From Thermus thermophilus HB8 (lineage in GTDB: Bacteria; Deinococcota; Deinococci; Deinococcales; Thermaceae): 64,000 bases of DNA. The DNA lies in NCBI RefSeq assembly GCF_000091545.1, contig NC_006461.1, positions 1,116,469 through 1,180,468 on the forward strand. The letters are read 5' to 3'. Every line of letters begins with the position of its first letter. Position 1 is the stretch's first letter. The position numbers were made by a program, and so were the translations under genes. Under the pieces are notes generated by a model. The model worked only from the letters and a program-made list of their open reading frames with translations, searched no databases and was not told where the DNA came from. Below, one piece after another: positions 16,641-26,184 of the stretch.

Positions 16641-17303
16641 ATGGACCTGGCCGCCCACATTGACCACACCCTCCTCAAGCCCACCGCCACCCTCGAGGAG
16701 GTGGCGAAGGCAGCGGAGGAGGCGCTGGAGTACGGCTTCTATGGCCTCTGCATCCCCCCTTCCTACGTGGCCTGGGTCAGGGCCCGCTACCCCCACGCGC
16801 CCTTCCGTCTGGTCACGGTGGTGGGCTTTCCCCTGGGCTACCAGGAGAAGGAGGTGAAGGCCCTGGAGGCGGCCCTCGCCTGCGCCCGGGGGGCGGACGA
16901 GGTGGACATGGTCCTCCACCTGGGCCGGGCCAAGGCGGGGGACCTGGACTACCTGGAGGCCGAGGTGCGGGCCGTGCGGGAGGCCGTTCCCCAAGCGGTG
17001 CTCAAGGTGATCCTGGAAACGGGGTACTTCTCCCCGGAGGAGATCGCCCGCCTGGCCGAGGCGGCCATCCGGGGCGGGGCGGACTTCCTCAAGACCTCCA
17101 CGGGCTTCGGCCCCCGGGGGGCGAGCCTCGAGGACGTGGCGCTTTTGGTCCGGGTGGCCCAGGGGCGGGCCCAGGTGAAGGCCGCAGGGGGCATCCGGGA
17201 CCGGGAGACCGCCCTGAGGATGCTGAAGGCCGGGGCGAGCCGCCTCGGGACCTCCAGCGGCGTGGCCCTGGTGGCGGGGGAAGGGGGGACCCTTGGCTAC
17301 TAG
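16641..17303 (+). CDS. deoC: deoxyribose-phosphate aldolase
   Basis: 220-residue class I aldolase converting 2-deoxyribose 5-phosphate to glyceraldehyde 3-phosphate and acetaldehyde. The Schiff-base lysine is in FLKTSTGF (K151), the proton-relay lysine in QVKAAGG (K180), and IDHTLLKP near the N-terminus is characteristic. Full length for the bacterial family. It heads a tightly packed plus-strand operon whose other members concern envelope and division, and the next gene starts inside its last codons. Confidence 0.96.
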   Translation: MDLAAHIDHTLLKPTATLEEVAKAAEEALEYGFYGLCIPPSYVAWVRARYPHAPFRLVTVVGFPLGYQEKEVKALEAALACARGADEVDMVLHLGRAKAGDLDYLEAEVRAVREAVPQAVLKVILETGYFSPEEIARLAEAAIRGGADFLKTSTGFGPRGASLEDVALLVRVAQGRAQVKAAGGIRDRETALRMLKAGASRLGTSSGVALVAGEGGTLGY

Positions 17304-18423
17304 GAGGCGCCGGGGCAGGAAGGCGATCGCCGGGCTTCCCGGCTACCTCCTCCTCCTGGTCCTCGTCCTGGTCTGGCTCTTCCAAGAGCTCCGGCCGGGC
17401 CCCGCCCCGCCCGCCGAGACGGGAGAGGCCGAGGTCTACTTCATGCCGGAGGAAGGGCCGAGGGCCAAGGCTCGCCTCCTCGCCCTCATGGACGGGGCCC
17501 GGGAAAGCCTGGAAGGAGCCTTCTACGAGTTCCGCGACCTGGAGGTCGCCCAGGGCCTCCTCCGGGCCAAGGCGCGGGGGGTGAGGGTGCGGCTTTACGG
17601 GGAAAGCGACTACCGGGAGGACTTCCGCCGCTATTTGGTGGCGGCGAGCCTGGGCCAGAGGGAGGAGCCCCCGAGGGTCCGCTTCGCCGAGCTCAAGGAG
17701 CGGGTCAGGCCCCTCTCCCTGGACTGCGAGGAGGTCGCGGGGATCCCCATCTGCTACGACGAGCGGGAAGGCTTCATGCACCACAAGTTCCTGGTGGTGG
17801 ACGGGAGGGCCGTCTGGACGGGGAGCACCAACATGACCTGGAACGCCTTCGCCCGGAACAACGAGAACAGCCTCCTCCTCCCCTCCCCCACCCTGGCCCA
17901 GGGGTACGCGCGGGAGTTTGAGGCCCTCTTCGGCGGACAGAAGGAAGGCCTCGGCCAGCCCGTGGCCTTCGCCCTGGAGGCGGTGGAGGGCGTGGCCTAC
18001 TTCAGCCCAAGGGGAGGGAGGCTCGCCCGGGAAGCCCTCCTGAAGCGGCTTTCCGAGGCCCAAAGGGAGGTCTTGGTGGCGGCCTTCGTCCTCACGGACC
18101 GGGAACTGGTGGAAGCCCTTAAGGAAGCCCACGGCCGGGGTCTTTCCGTCCGGATCCTTTTGGAAAGGCGCAACCTGGGGGACAGCCGGGAGGAGGACCT
18201 CCTTAGGGCGGGCGTCCCCGTGCGCCAGGACGCCAACCCCTACACCATGCACCACAAGGTCATGGTCCTGGACGGCACCTACGTGGTCACCGGGAGCTAC
18301 AACTTCTCCGTCCGGGCCCACGAGGTGAACAACGAGAACCTCCTCGTGCTCAAAAGCCCGAGCCTGGCGGAGCGCTACCGGAAGGAGGTGTTGCGGCTTT
18401 GGGAAGCGGGAAGCCCCCTCTGA
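17293..18423 (+). CDS. membrane-anchored phospholipase D-like protein with two HKD motifs
   Basis: 376 residues. A basic N-terminus and one hydrophobic segment (about 15-32, [12 protein letters not shown]) suggest a signal anchor. Two HxKxxxxD motifs follow: [19 protein letters not shown] (H163/K165) and [19 protein letters not shown] (H320/K322), forming one bilobal active site. Relatives include secreted nucleases and phosphatidyl-transfer enzymes, so phosphodiesterase activity is likely but the substrate is open. The TTG start at 17293 overlaps the end of deoC by 11 bases; no ATG or GTG fits better. Confidence 0.85.
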
Positions 18424-18962
18424 TCCTGGCCTCGGGAAGCCCCAGGCGGAAAGCCCTCCTCGAGGCCCTGGGCTACCCCATCCGGGTTGCGGTCCCCGGG
18501 GTGGAGGAAGAGGGCCTCCCCCTCCCCCCCAAGGCCCTGGCCCAGGCCCTGGCCCGGCGCAAGGGGGAGGCCGTGCAGGGGGAGTGGGTCCTGGCCGCGG
18601 ACACGGTGGTGGACCTGGACGGGGAGGTCCTGGGCAAGCCCAAGGACCCGGAGGAAAACCGCCTCTTCCTAAGGCGCCTCTCGGGCAGGCTCCACCTGGT
18701 GCACACCGCCTTTTACCTCCGCACCCCAAAGGAGGTGGTGGAGGAGGTGCACACGGCCAGGGTCTTCTTCCGGCCGCTTTCCGAGGAGGAGATCGCCTGG
18801 TACGTGGGAAGCGGCGAGGGCCTGGACAAGGCGGGGGGCTACGGGGCCCAGGGGCTCGGCATGGCCCTCCTGGAGCGGGTGGAGGGGGACTTCTACACCG
18901 TGGTGGGCCTCCCCGTCTCCCGGGTCTTCGCCCTCCTCTGGGCGCGGGGGTTCAGGCCGTGA
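18399..18962 (+). CDS. maf: Maf-family nucleotide pyrophosphatase
   Basis: 187-residue Maf/YhdE protein. The family signature [10 protein letters not shown] is near residue 12, with [24 protein letters not shown] and FYTVVGLPV in the usual order. Maf proteins hydrolyse dTTP, UTP or modified nucleotides and are linked to cell division arrest. The TTG start at 18399 has GAAGGAGG at a good distance and overlaps the PLD gene by 25 bases. Placement directly before mreC is a common bacterial arrangement. Confidence 0.93.
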
Positions 18963-19747
18963 GGGAGCACCTCCTCCCCCGCTTCCTCCTCGCCCTCCTC
19001 CTCGCCCTGGGCCTCGCCCTCGCCGCCCTCACCCGCCCCCTGGCCCCGGGCTTCGCCCTCTCCTTCTCCCCCCTCACCGCGTTTCCCCTCCACCTCGGCC
19101 ACCGCCTGGGCCAGAACCTCCGGGCCGCCTGGAGCGCCCTCTCCGCGCGGCAGGACCTCCTGGCGGAGAACCAAAGGCTCAAGGAGGAGGTGGCCCGCCT
19201 TACCACGGAAAACGCCCGGCTCCGGCTAGAGGTGGCCCGGCTCGCCCGGGCCCTGGAGGTGAAGGCGGGCCAGGCCCCAGGGGTGGTGGCCGTGGCCCCC
19301 GTGGTGGCCGAGGACGCCTCCGGCCTCTACCGCAGGCTGGTCCTCGGCCTGGGGAGCCAAGACGGCCTCCGCCCCGGGATGCCCGTGACCGCCCCCCAGG
19401 GCCTCGTGGGCCTGGTGGTGGAGGTGGAGGCGCACCGCGCCCTGGTGCGCACCCTCCTGGATCCGGAAAGCCGGGTGGGGGTCCGGGTGGGGGAGAAGCC
19501 GGGCCGGGGCGTGGCCCGGGGCGCCCCCCCGGGGCTTCTCGTGGCCGAGTTTCCCCCCACGGTGGCGGTGGCGCCGGGGGACCTCCTCCTCACCGGGGCC
19601 ACCCTGGGCCTCTTCCCGGACGGGATCCCCGTGGGCCGGGTGGAACGGGTGGAACGGGCCCAAGGCGGCCTCAAGGTGCGGGCCTGGGCCAGGCCCCTGG
19701 TGGACCTCTCCCTCCTGGAGGAGGTGGTGGTCCTGAGGCCCCTCTAG
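18959..19747 (+). CDS. mreC: rod shape-determining protein MreC
   Basis: 262 residues: an N-terminal membrane helix (about 6-30), a coiled coil (about 55-90, [19 protein letters not shown]), and the periplasmic beta-barrel domain ([20 protein letters not shown] through [19 protein letters not shown]). MreC scaffolds the side-wall synthesis complex outside the membrane. The GTG start overlaps the maf stop as GTGA. No mreB gene lies upstream, where it is often found. Confidence 0.93.
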
Positions 19748-19757
19748 AGGTGGCGCC

Positions 19758-20216
19758 GTGGCCTTGGTCTACCTGGTCCTCCTCCTCTTCCTTTCGGGCC
19801 TCCTCCAGGCCCTCCTCCCCGAGGGCTGGCCCGCCCCGGACCTCTTCCTGGTCTACGCCCTTTGGCTTGCCGCCTCGAGGCCTCCCCTCCTCGGCCTCGC
19901 CCTGGCCTTTCTCGTGGGGCTTCTCCAAGACCTTCTGGGCTTCGGCCTTCTCGGCCTGCACGCCGTGGGCCTCCTCCTCGCCGCCTACGCCTACTACGGG
20001 GCGGCCCGCTACCTGGACCTGAGAAGCCCCGCCGGAGCCCTCGCCGCCTTCGCCCTGGCCTTCCTCGGGAAGTGGTTCGGCTACTTCCTCGTGGCCTACT
20101 GGCTCCGCCTGGACCTGCCCGCCCTCTTCCCCTGGCTTCCCCTCGGGGAGGGCCTCCTCTCCCTGGCCTTCTTCTGGCCCCTTAGGCCCAAGGCGCGGGA
20201 GGAACCGAAGGCATGA
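19758..20216 (+). CDS. mreD: rod shape-determining membrane protein MreD
   Basis: 152 very hydrophobic residues predicted to form about five membrane helices, with VGLLQDLLGFGLLGLHAVG typical of MreD. It works with MreC, RodA and PBP2 in elongation. The GTG at 19758 follows the mreC stop by 10 bases and has AGAGG upstream; the 3' end overlaps the PBP2 start by 4 bases. Confidence 0.9.
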   Translation: MALVYLVLLLFLSGLLQALLPEGWPAPDLFLVYALWLAASRPPLLGLALAFLVGLLQDLLGFGLLGLHAVGLLLAAYAYYGAARYLDLRSPAGALAAFALAFLGKWFGYFLVAYWLRLDLPALFPWLPLGEGLLSLAFFWPLRPKAREEPKA

Positions 20217-21940
20217 CCGGGAGGATCCACGCCCTGGCCCTGTTCTTCGCCCTGGCCCTCTTCCTCCTCGGGCTTCGGGCGTGGCAGCTCCAGGTCCTGG
20301 AGTACGAGCGCTACGCCCTGCGAAGCCAGGGAAACTACCTGAAGACCGAGGACATCCCCGCCCCCCGGGGCAAGATCCTGGACCGGAAGGGGCGGGTCCT
20401 GGCCCAGGACCGGCTGGTGGTGGACCTCGTCTACACCGGGGGGGAGGTGGCCTTCAAGGAGAGGCTCCTCCCCCTCCTGGGCCTGGAAGACCTTCCCCAG
20501 GTCACGGAGCCCACGGTCCTGAAAGCCGGCGTCCCCGAGGCCCTAAGGCCCACCCTGGAGGAGCTCACCGCCGGGCAGAAGAACCTCTACCTCCGGGAAA
20601 GGATTGAGCGGTACTACCCGAACCCCATCTCCGGCCCCGTCATGGGGTACGTCCTCCGGGCGAACGCCGCCCAGGTAAAGCAGGGGTACAGCCCCGAGGA
20701 GGAGGTGGGGCAGGCGGGCCTCGAGGCCGCTTTGGAGCCCTACCTCCGGGGCAAGCGGGGGGTGCGGGCGGTGGAGGTGAACGTCCGGGGGGAGAGGCTT
20801 CGGGAGACCGTCCTGGAGGAGCCCACCCCGGGGCAGGACGTGGTCCTCACCCTGGACCTCGCCCTCCAGCGGGCCGCAGAAAAGGCCCTGGAGGAGGCCC
20901 TCGCCGACATCAACGCCGGGAGAAGGCTGAACGGCCTGCCCGAGGAAAAGCAGGTGAAGGGGGCCATCGTGGCCTTGGACCCCACCACGGGGGAGGTCTT
21001 GGCCATGGCCAGCGCCCCTTCCTTTGACCCCAACCTCTTCGCCAAGCGCCCCGTCCCGGAGGAGGCGAAGGCGCTCCTTGAGGACAAGAACCTCCCCCTC
21101 CTCAACCGGGCGGTCCAGCCCTACACCCCGGGGTCCACCTTCAAGCTGGCCACGAGCTACGCCCTCCTGGAGGAGGGGTACGTGACCCCGGCGACCACCT
21201 ACCGCTGCAGCCCCTACATCGTCTTCGGCGGCCAGGTGCGGCGCAACTGGGCGAGCCGGGACATGGGCCCCATGACGGTCCGGGAGGCCATCGCCTGGAG
21301 CTGCAACACCTGGTACTACCAGGCGGTGGCCCAGGACCCCCTGGGCTTCGTGGACCGCCTGGCGAGGCGGGCCCGGCTTTTGGGCCTGGGGGAGGCCACG
21401 GGGCTCGAGGTGGCGGAGAAGACGGGCCTCCTCCCCACCCGGGCCTGGAAGCGGGAGGCCCTGGGCGAGCCCTGGTACCCCGGGGAGACCCTCTCCGTGG
21501 CCATCGGCCAGGGGGCCGTCCTCGCCACCCCCGCCCAGATCGCCCGCATGCTCGCCACCATCGCCACCGGGGGAAACAAGCCCGCCCTCCACCTGGTGAA
21601 GGCCATCGGGGGCGTTCCCGTCCAGCCCCGGTGGGAAAAGGTCCCCGGACGGTACTGGAAGGTCCTCCAGGAGGGCCTGCGCAAGACGGTGAGCGAGGGG
21701 ACCGCCCGCTTCGTCCTAGGGGAGTTCCCCGTGCCCACGGGGGGCAAGACGGGCACCGCCGAAACCCCGGGGAAGCGCCGCGGCCTGGAGCACGCCTGGT
21801 ACATGGGCTACGGCCCCACCGACGGGAGCCCCTACCCGCCCCTCGTCGTGGTGGCCTTCTTTGAGAACGGCGGGGAGGGCAGCCGGGTGGCCTTGCCCGC
21901 GGTCCGCAAGGTGATGGCCGCCTACTGGGGGATAAAATAG
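20213..21940 (+). CDS. mrdA: penicillin-binding protein 2 (elongation transpeptidase)
   Basis: 575-residue class B PBP. It has an N-terminal membrane helix (about 5-22), the dimerisation domain with PAPRGKILDRKGRVLA, and a transpeptidase domain with SxxK (STFK, S308/K311), SxN (SCN, S363) and KTG (K512). It is the monofunctional elongation transpeptidase that partners with RodA; rodA lies about 39 kb to the right. ATG overlap with mreD suggests coupled translation. Confidence 0.93.
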   Translation: MTGRIHALALFFALALFLLGLRAWQLQVLEYERYALRSQGNYLKTEDIPAPRGKILDRKGRVLAQDRLVVDLVYTGGEVAFKERLLPLLGLEDLPQVTEPTVLKAGVPEALRPTLEELTAGQKNLYLRERIERYYPNPISGPVMGYVLRANAAQVKQGYSPEEEVGQAGLEAALEPYLRGKRGVRAVEVNVRGERLRETVLEEPTPGQDVVLTLDLALQRAAEKALEEALADINAGRRLNGLPEEKQVKGAIVALDPTTGEVLAMASAPSFDPNLFAKRPVPEEAKALLEDKNLPLLNRAVQPYTPGSTFKLATSYALLEEGYVTPATTYRCSPYIVFGGQVRRNWASRDMGPMTVREAIAWSCNTWYYQAVAQDPLGFVDRLARRARLLGLGEATGLEVAEKTGLLPTRAWKREALGEPWYPGETLSVAIGQGAVLATPAQIARMLATIATGGNKPALHLVKAIGGVPVQPRWEKVPGRYWKVLQEGLRKTVSEGTARFVLGEFPVPTGGKTGTAETPGKRRGLEHAWYMGYGPTDGSPYPPLVVVAFFENGGEGSRVALPAVRKVMAAYWGIK

Positions 21941-21944
21941 CGCC

Positions 21945-22484
21945 ATGCGCCTCCGCGCCACGCCCAAGGCCCTGGCCCTCCGCCTAGACGGCGGCGAGAC
22001 GCCCGAGGACGTGCGCCGCTTAAGCCTCCCCGAGGGGCTTCCCCTGGAGGTGGAGGTGGCGGGGCCCGTCGCCCAGGAGACCCTGGAGGCCCTCCTCGCC
22101 CTGGGAAGGCCCCTCACCCTCGTCCCCCCGCGGGGACGGGTGGTGGAGGGCACCCTGGTGGTGCCCCGGGGCCTCCGGGCCGGGCAACGGGTGGAGTACC
22201 CCGGCACCGTGGTCGTCCTCGGGGACGTGAACCCCGGGGCCGAGGTGGTGGCGGGCGGGGACGTGATCGTGGTGGGCCGCCTCATGGGGCTGGCCCACGC
22301 CGGGGCCTCGGGGGACGAGGAGCGCTTCATCTTCGCCCTGGAGCTTCGGGCCAAGCAGGTGCGCATCGGCCCCCACCTGGCCCAGGCCCCGGAGGAGGCC
22401 GAGGAAGGCCTGGGGCCCGAGGTGGTGCGGGCCCTCGAGGGCCGGATCGTGGTGGAGCCCTGGGGGAGGAAGCCCCTTCCCTAG
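21945..22484 (+). CDS. minC: septum-site determining protein MinC
   Basis: 179 residues. The C-terminal right-handed beta-helix domain of MinC is clear (about 66-165: TLVVPRGLRAGQRVEYPGT, LGDVNPGAEVVAGGDVIVVG, GLAHAGASGDE). The N-terminal FtsZ-inhibiting domain is short and divergent. MinC blocks FtsZ assembly when recruited by MinD. It closes the deoC-mrdA operon, while minD and minE lie about 40 kb away beside rodA. Confidence 0.92.
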   Translation: MRLRATPKALALRLDGGETPEDVRRLSLPEGLPLEVEVAGPVAQETLEALLALGRPLTLVPPRGRVVEGTLVVPRGLRAGQRVEYPGTVVVLGDVNPGAEVVAGGDVIVVGRLMGLAHAGASGDEERFIFALELRAKQVRIGPHLAQAPEEAEEGLGPEVVRALEGRIVVEPWGRKPLP

Positions 22485-22603
22485 CCCTGGCCGGGACGCT
22501 CCAAGAAGCCCCAGGGGCAGGCGCTCAAGCCTCCGCGCCTCGGCCTCAGGGAGGGTGCGGGAGGGCCCCTCCCCCGCGCTGGCCCAAGCCGGCACGGGGT
22601 GGG

Positions 22604-23041
22604 TTAGAAGGCGATCCCTCCCCGCTCCACGCCGTAGCGCTTGAGCACCAGGTAGATGACCCAGCCCGAGAGGGCGACGTAGAGCCAGACGGGAACGAGG
22701 ATCCGGGCCCAACGCCTGTGGAGGGCGAACTCCCCCCGAAGGGCGCGCCAGATGACGTAGAGGGCCAGGGGACCGTTCAGGGCGGCGAGGAGGGTGTGGG
22801 TAAAGAGGAGGAGGTAGTAGGCCCCCCGCCAGGCCTCCGGCCCCCCGTAGGCCGTGGTCCCGTAAAGCCCCCACTTGGCCAGGTAGAAGACGAGGAAGAG
22901 GGCGGCCAAGGCGGTGGCCAAAAGCATCACCCGGTGGTGCCAGACCCGCTCTCCCCGCCGGATGAGGGCCACGCCCACCACCACCCCCGCCCCCGAAAGG
23001 GCGATGCTCCACACCGCCAAGAGTCCAAGCAGCTCCTTCAT
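22604..23041 (-). CDS. DUF420 (YozB/CtaM-like) membrane protein
   Basis: 145 residues with four predicted membrane helices. GERVWHHRVMLLATALAALF and LLFTHTLLAALNGPLALY supply the conserved histidines of DUF420. Members are associated with assembly of heme-copper oxidases, but no oxidase gene is visible here. The start at 23041 overlaps the stop of the preceding 90-residue gene, so the two are coupled. The 119 bases after its stop, up to the minC stop, contain only a G/C-rich imperfect hairpin (about 22556-22580) that could separate the convergent operons. Confidence 0.8.
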   Translation of the reverse strand: MKELLGLLAVWSIALSGAGVVVGVALIRRGERVWHHRVMLLATALAALFLVFYLAKWGLYGTTAYGGPEAWRGAYYLLLFTHTLLAALNGPLALYVIWRALRGEFALHRRWARILVPVWLYVALSGWVIYLVLKRYGVERGGIAF

Positions 23042-23310
23042 CTTTCCTCCCAAAGCCGCTCCGCCAGGGCCCGGACCTCCTCCACCCGGGCCGTGCGGGC
23101 GTAGCTGTACCCGCGGAAAAGGTACTCCGGCCTTTTCACCACCTGGTAGAGCCGAAGGTAGGCCACGGCCAGAAGGCCGTCCCGCTCCCGCCCCGGGGGG
23201 AACCGCTCCAAAAGCTTCGCGATCTCCTGTAGCCGGGAGAGGTTCCGGGCCTCGGGGGGCGTGCCGCGGAGGGCCCGGGCCAGGTCCTCGAGGGAACCCG
23301 CGATCCCCAT
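23038..23310 (-). CDS. small helical protein of unknown function
   Basis: 90 residues, strongly helical and charged (SLEDLARALRGTPPE, RLQEIAKLLERFPPG, ARVEEVRALAERLW), with no signal peptide or metal site. I do not recognise it. The ATG at 23310 lies 9 bases after TAAACT (23320-23325), and the gene overlaps the DUF420 start by 4 bases, which ties its role to that protein. Confidence 0.65.
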   Translation of the reverse strand: MGIAGSLEDLARALRGTPPEARNLSRLQEIAKLLERFPPGRERDGLLAVAYLRLYQVVKRPEYLFRGYSYARTARVEEVRALAERLWEER

Positions 23311-23325
23311 CGCCGGGGCAGTTTA
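23311..23325 (-). promoter_or_regulatory. near-leaderless -10 of the 90-residue gene
   Basis: TAAACT (23320-23325, minus strand) lies 9 bases before the ATG, between the lipoprotein gene and the 90-residue gene. Confidence 0.45.
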
Positions 23326-23329
23326 CCAC

Positions 23330-23905
23330 CTAGGGCAGCCTCCGGCTAGCGCGGTTTTCCGCGGCGTCCACGGCGATGAGGACGCTCCCCGGCGAGGCCA
23401 CCACGGCGAAGGGGACCGAGGTGCCCTTGGGCAAGGAAAGGGGCAGGTAGCGCCCCTTCTCCAAAAGCACCACCCGCTCCACCCCCACGTTGTCCTCCAC
23501 CCGCCCGTAGACCCGGACGAGCCCCCCTTCCAGGCGCTCGGTGCGCTCCAGTTGGATCCTCGGGGGATCGTTGTCCAGGGTGAAGGCGACCCGCCGCGTC
23601 GCCCGGTTGCCCACCCCGTCCTCGGCCTCGAGGACGATCTCCGCCGTGCCCGAGGAGGGGGCCTCCAGGCGGAAGCGGAAGGCCACCAGGGGCTTGCCCC
23701 GGGAGGGGGCCTCGAGGACCTCCCGCCCGTTGACCCGGACGGAGACCACCCCGGAGGGGTCAAAAGCGTACCCCTCCGCGAGCAGGCTCCGGCCAGGGGC
23801 CACGCCGCCCCCTTGGGGATAAACGAGGCCCACCTCGGGCGGCAGGGTGTCGGGCCGGGCGCAGGCGGAGAGGAGGAAAAGCAAAAGGAGGGGACGCCAG
23901 CGCAT
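23330..23905 (-). CDS. predicted lipoprotein with Ig-like beta domains
   Basis: 191 residues from the ATG at 23905, or 195 from 23917. The N-terminus RWRPLLLLFLLSACARP is a lipoprotein signal with lipobox LSAC. The rest is beta-rich, with repeated AEDGVGNRATRRVAFTLD and VDAAENRASRRLP segments like bacterial Ig/cadherin-type modules. No enzyme motif. The start is ambiguous: TATGAT (23913-23918) ends 7 bases before 23905, but GGGGAGG sits well for the ATG at 23914. Probably anchored at the cell envelope. Confidence 0.7.
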   Translation of the reverse strand: MRWRPLLLLFLLSACARPDTLPPEVGLVYPQGGGVAPGRSLLAEGYAFDPSGVVSVRVNGREVLEAPSRGKPLVAFRFRLEAPSSGTAEIVLEAEDGVGNRATRRVAFTLDNDPPRIQLERTERLEGGLVRVYGRVEDNVGVERVVLLEKGRYLPLSLPKGTSVPFAVVASPGSVLIAVDAAENRASRRLP

Positions 23906-23926
23906 CCCCCCCATCATAGCCTCCCC

Positions 23927-23968
23927 TTACCTGAGGATCACCACGAATAGACCCAAAAACCGCTTCAT
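23927..23968 (-). CDS. possible 13-codon leader peptide
   Basis: ATG at 23968 encodes MKRFLGLFVVILR and stops at 23927, 9 bases before the first possible lipoprotein start. GGAGGTG lies 5 bases upstream, one of the better ribosome-binding sites in this stretch. TAGGAT (23988-23993) lies between it and the argJ stop; an alternative in-frame ATG would make 20 codons. It could be a translated leader or chance. Confidence 0.4.
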   Translation of the reverse strand: MKRFLGLFVVILR

Positions 23969-24001
23969 CGCTTCACCTCCAAAGTTCATCCTAGATGAGG
24001 C

Positions 24002-25147
24002 TCAGGTGGTGTAAAGGGCGTTGATGCGCACGTAGTCCTCGGTGAGGTCGCAGCCGTAGGCCTCCCCTGCCCCTTGCCCCTCCCGGAGGTCCACCAGGAC
24101 CTCCACCTCCTCGGCCCGCATGGCCCGGCCCGCCTCCTCCCGGTCAAAGGGAAGAACCCCGCCCTCGTAGAGGGGAATCCCCTGGAGAACGATGCGCACC
24201 CGCAAGGGGTCAAACCGGGCCCCCGAGTTGCCGAGGGCGGCCAGGATCCTCCCCCAGTTGGGGTCGTTGCCGTAGAGGGCGCTCTTCCAGAGGGCGCTTC
24301 CCGCAATGGCCCTCGCCGCCCGCCGCGCCTCCTCCTCCGTGGCCGCCCCCACCACCCGCACCACCATGAGCTTGGTGGCCCCCTCCCCGTCCCGGGCGAT
24401 CATGCGGGCAAGCTCTTGGGCCACGGCCTCCACCCCCTCAAAGAAGGCCTTCAGGGGCACCTCCCCGTAGGCCCCGTTGGCCATGAGGAGGGCGAGGTCG
24501 TTGGTGGAGGTGTCCCCGTCCACGGTGACTTGGTTGAAGGTGCGCTCCACTACCCGCCGCCACCCGGCCCTCAAGGCCTCCTGGGGGACCAGGGCGTCCG
24601 TGACCAGGAAGGCGAGCATGGTGGCCATGTTGGGGTGGATCATGCCGCTTCCCTTGGCGAGGCCCACGATCCTGGCCCCCGCCACCTCGGCCTCGGCCAC
24701 CTTGGGGCGGGTGTCCGTGGTGAGGATGGCCTCGGCGAAGGCCTCGGCGAAGGGGGTGAGGCCGATCTCGGGCAAGCCCCTCGCGATCTTTTCCACGGGC
24801 AAGGGCACCCCGATCACCCCGGTGGAGGCGGTGAGGACCTCCTCCGGGGAAAGCCCGAGGCGCAAGGCGGCGAGCTCGGCCATGCGCCGGTCGTCCTCGT
24901 AGCCTCTTTCCCCGGTGGCGCAGTTGGCGTTGCCGGCGTTCACCACCACGGCCCTCAAGGGCTTCCCCGAGGCGTAAAGCGCCCTTCCCCGGTGGATGGA
25001 GGGCGCGGCCGCCCGGTTCTGCGTGGCGGCGTAGGCCCAGGCCGCGGGCAAGCCGGAGACCAAAAGGGCGAGGTCGGGCCTTCCCGAGGGCTTGATCCCC
25101 GCCCGGGTGGCCCCCGCCCTAAAGCCCCTGGGAAGCCTCACGGCCAT
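24002..25147 (-). CDS. argJ: glutamate N-acetyltransferase / amino-acid N-acetyltransferase
   Basis: 381-residue ArgJ, which recycles the acetyl group from N-acetylornithine to glutamate. It is made as a precursor that cleaves itself before the nucleophilic threonine in [43 protein letters not shown] and [13 protein letters not shown] are further family motifs. It overlaps argC by 10 bases, giving the argC-argJ pair. Whether it also makes N-acetylglutamate from acetyl-CoA cannot be read from sequence. Confidence 0.95.
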
Positions 25148-26184
25148 AACCCCTCCTTGGGAAGCGCCGTCTCCTCGGGAAGGCCCAGCATCAGGTTGAG
25201 GTTCTGCACCGCCTGCCCCGCCATGCCCTTCACCAGGTTGTCCAGGGCGGCGAAGACCAAAACCCGCCCCGTCCTCTCCTCGTAGAGGGGCCTCACGTCC
25301 ACCCGGTTGCTCCCCAGGGTGGCCTTGGTCTCGGGAAGCCCCTTAAGGACCCGCACGAAAGGCTCCCCGGCGTAGAAGTCCCGGTAAAGCGCCTCTAGGC
25401 TCTCCTGGCTCCAAGCGCCCTCCACCTCCGCCTCGGCGGTGACCAGGATCCCCCGGGTCATGGGCACCAGGTGGGGGGTGAAGGAAAGCCGCACCGCCCT
25501 CGCCTCCCCGTGGGTGCGGACGCGCCTCCCCTGGGCCAAAATCCTCCCCAGGTTCCGCTCCATCTCGGGGATGTGCCGGTGGGTGCCCCCCGCCTTGTAG
25601 GGCTTGAGGTTCTCGTTGACCTCGGCGAAGGCGGTGCCCTCGGCCTCCCGCCCCGCCCCCGAGACCCCGCTCAGGCCCACCACGAAGGCCCCCTTCAGGA
25701 CCCCTTCCGCCGCCAAGGGCGCGAGGGCCAAGGTGGCGGCGGTCACGTAGCAACCCGGGTTGGCCACGAGCCTCGCCCCCTTAAGCTCCTCCCGGTGGAG
25801 CTCGGGAAGGCCGTAGACCGCTTCCCGGTAGAGGTCAGGGCTCTTATGGGGGATGCGGTACCAAGCCTCGTAGACCTCGGGGGGCAGGCGGAAGTCCCCG
25901 GAGAGGTCCACCACCCGCTTCCCCGCCTTAAGGGCCTCGGGGGCGATCTCCATGGAAAGCCCGTTGGGAAGGGCGAGGAAGACCACCTCCGCCCGCTCTA
26001 GGACCTCCTCTTGGGCGGCGAAGAGCCTTCCGTCCCAAAGCTGGGGCCAGGCGGCCTCCAGGGGCCTTCCCTCGTACTTGCGGCTGGAAAACCCCACGAG
26101 CTCCACCTCGGGGTGGGCCTTGAGGAGCCGCAAAAGCTCCGCCCCCCCGTACCCCGAGGCCCCCAGGATCCCCACCCTTACCAC
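25138..26184 (-). CDS. argC: N-acetyl-gamma-glutamyl-phosphate reductase
   Basis: 348-residue NADPH-dependent reductase of arginine synthesis. [14 protein letters not shown] is the Rossmann motif and the catalytic cysteine lies in [10 protein letters not shown]. Thermus also has a LysY homologue for lysine synthesis; the argJ neighbour assigns this copy to arginine. The start at 26184 overlaps the end of an Uma2 gene by 7 bases, so expression probably depends on read-through from upstream. Confidence 0.93.

Noticed and set aside
22485..22603. Possible C-terminal remnant of another gene between minC and the DUF420 gene.
   Set aside because: The minus-strand translation has no recognisable motif; only an imperfect G/C hairpin is visible.
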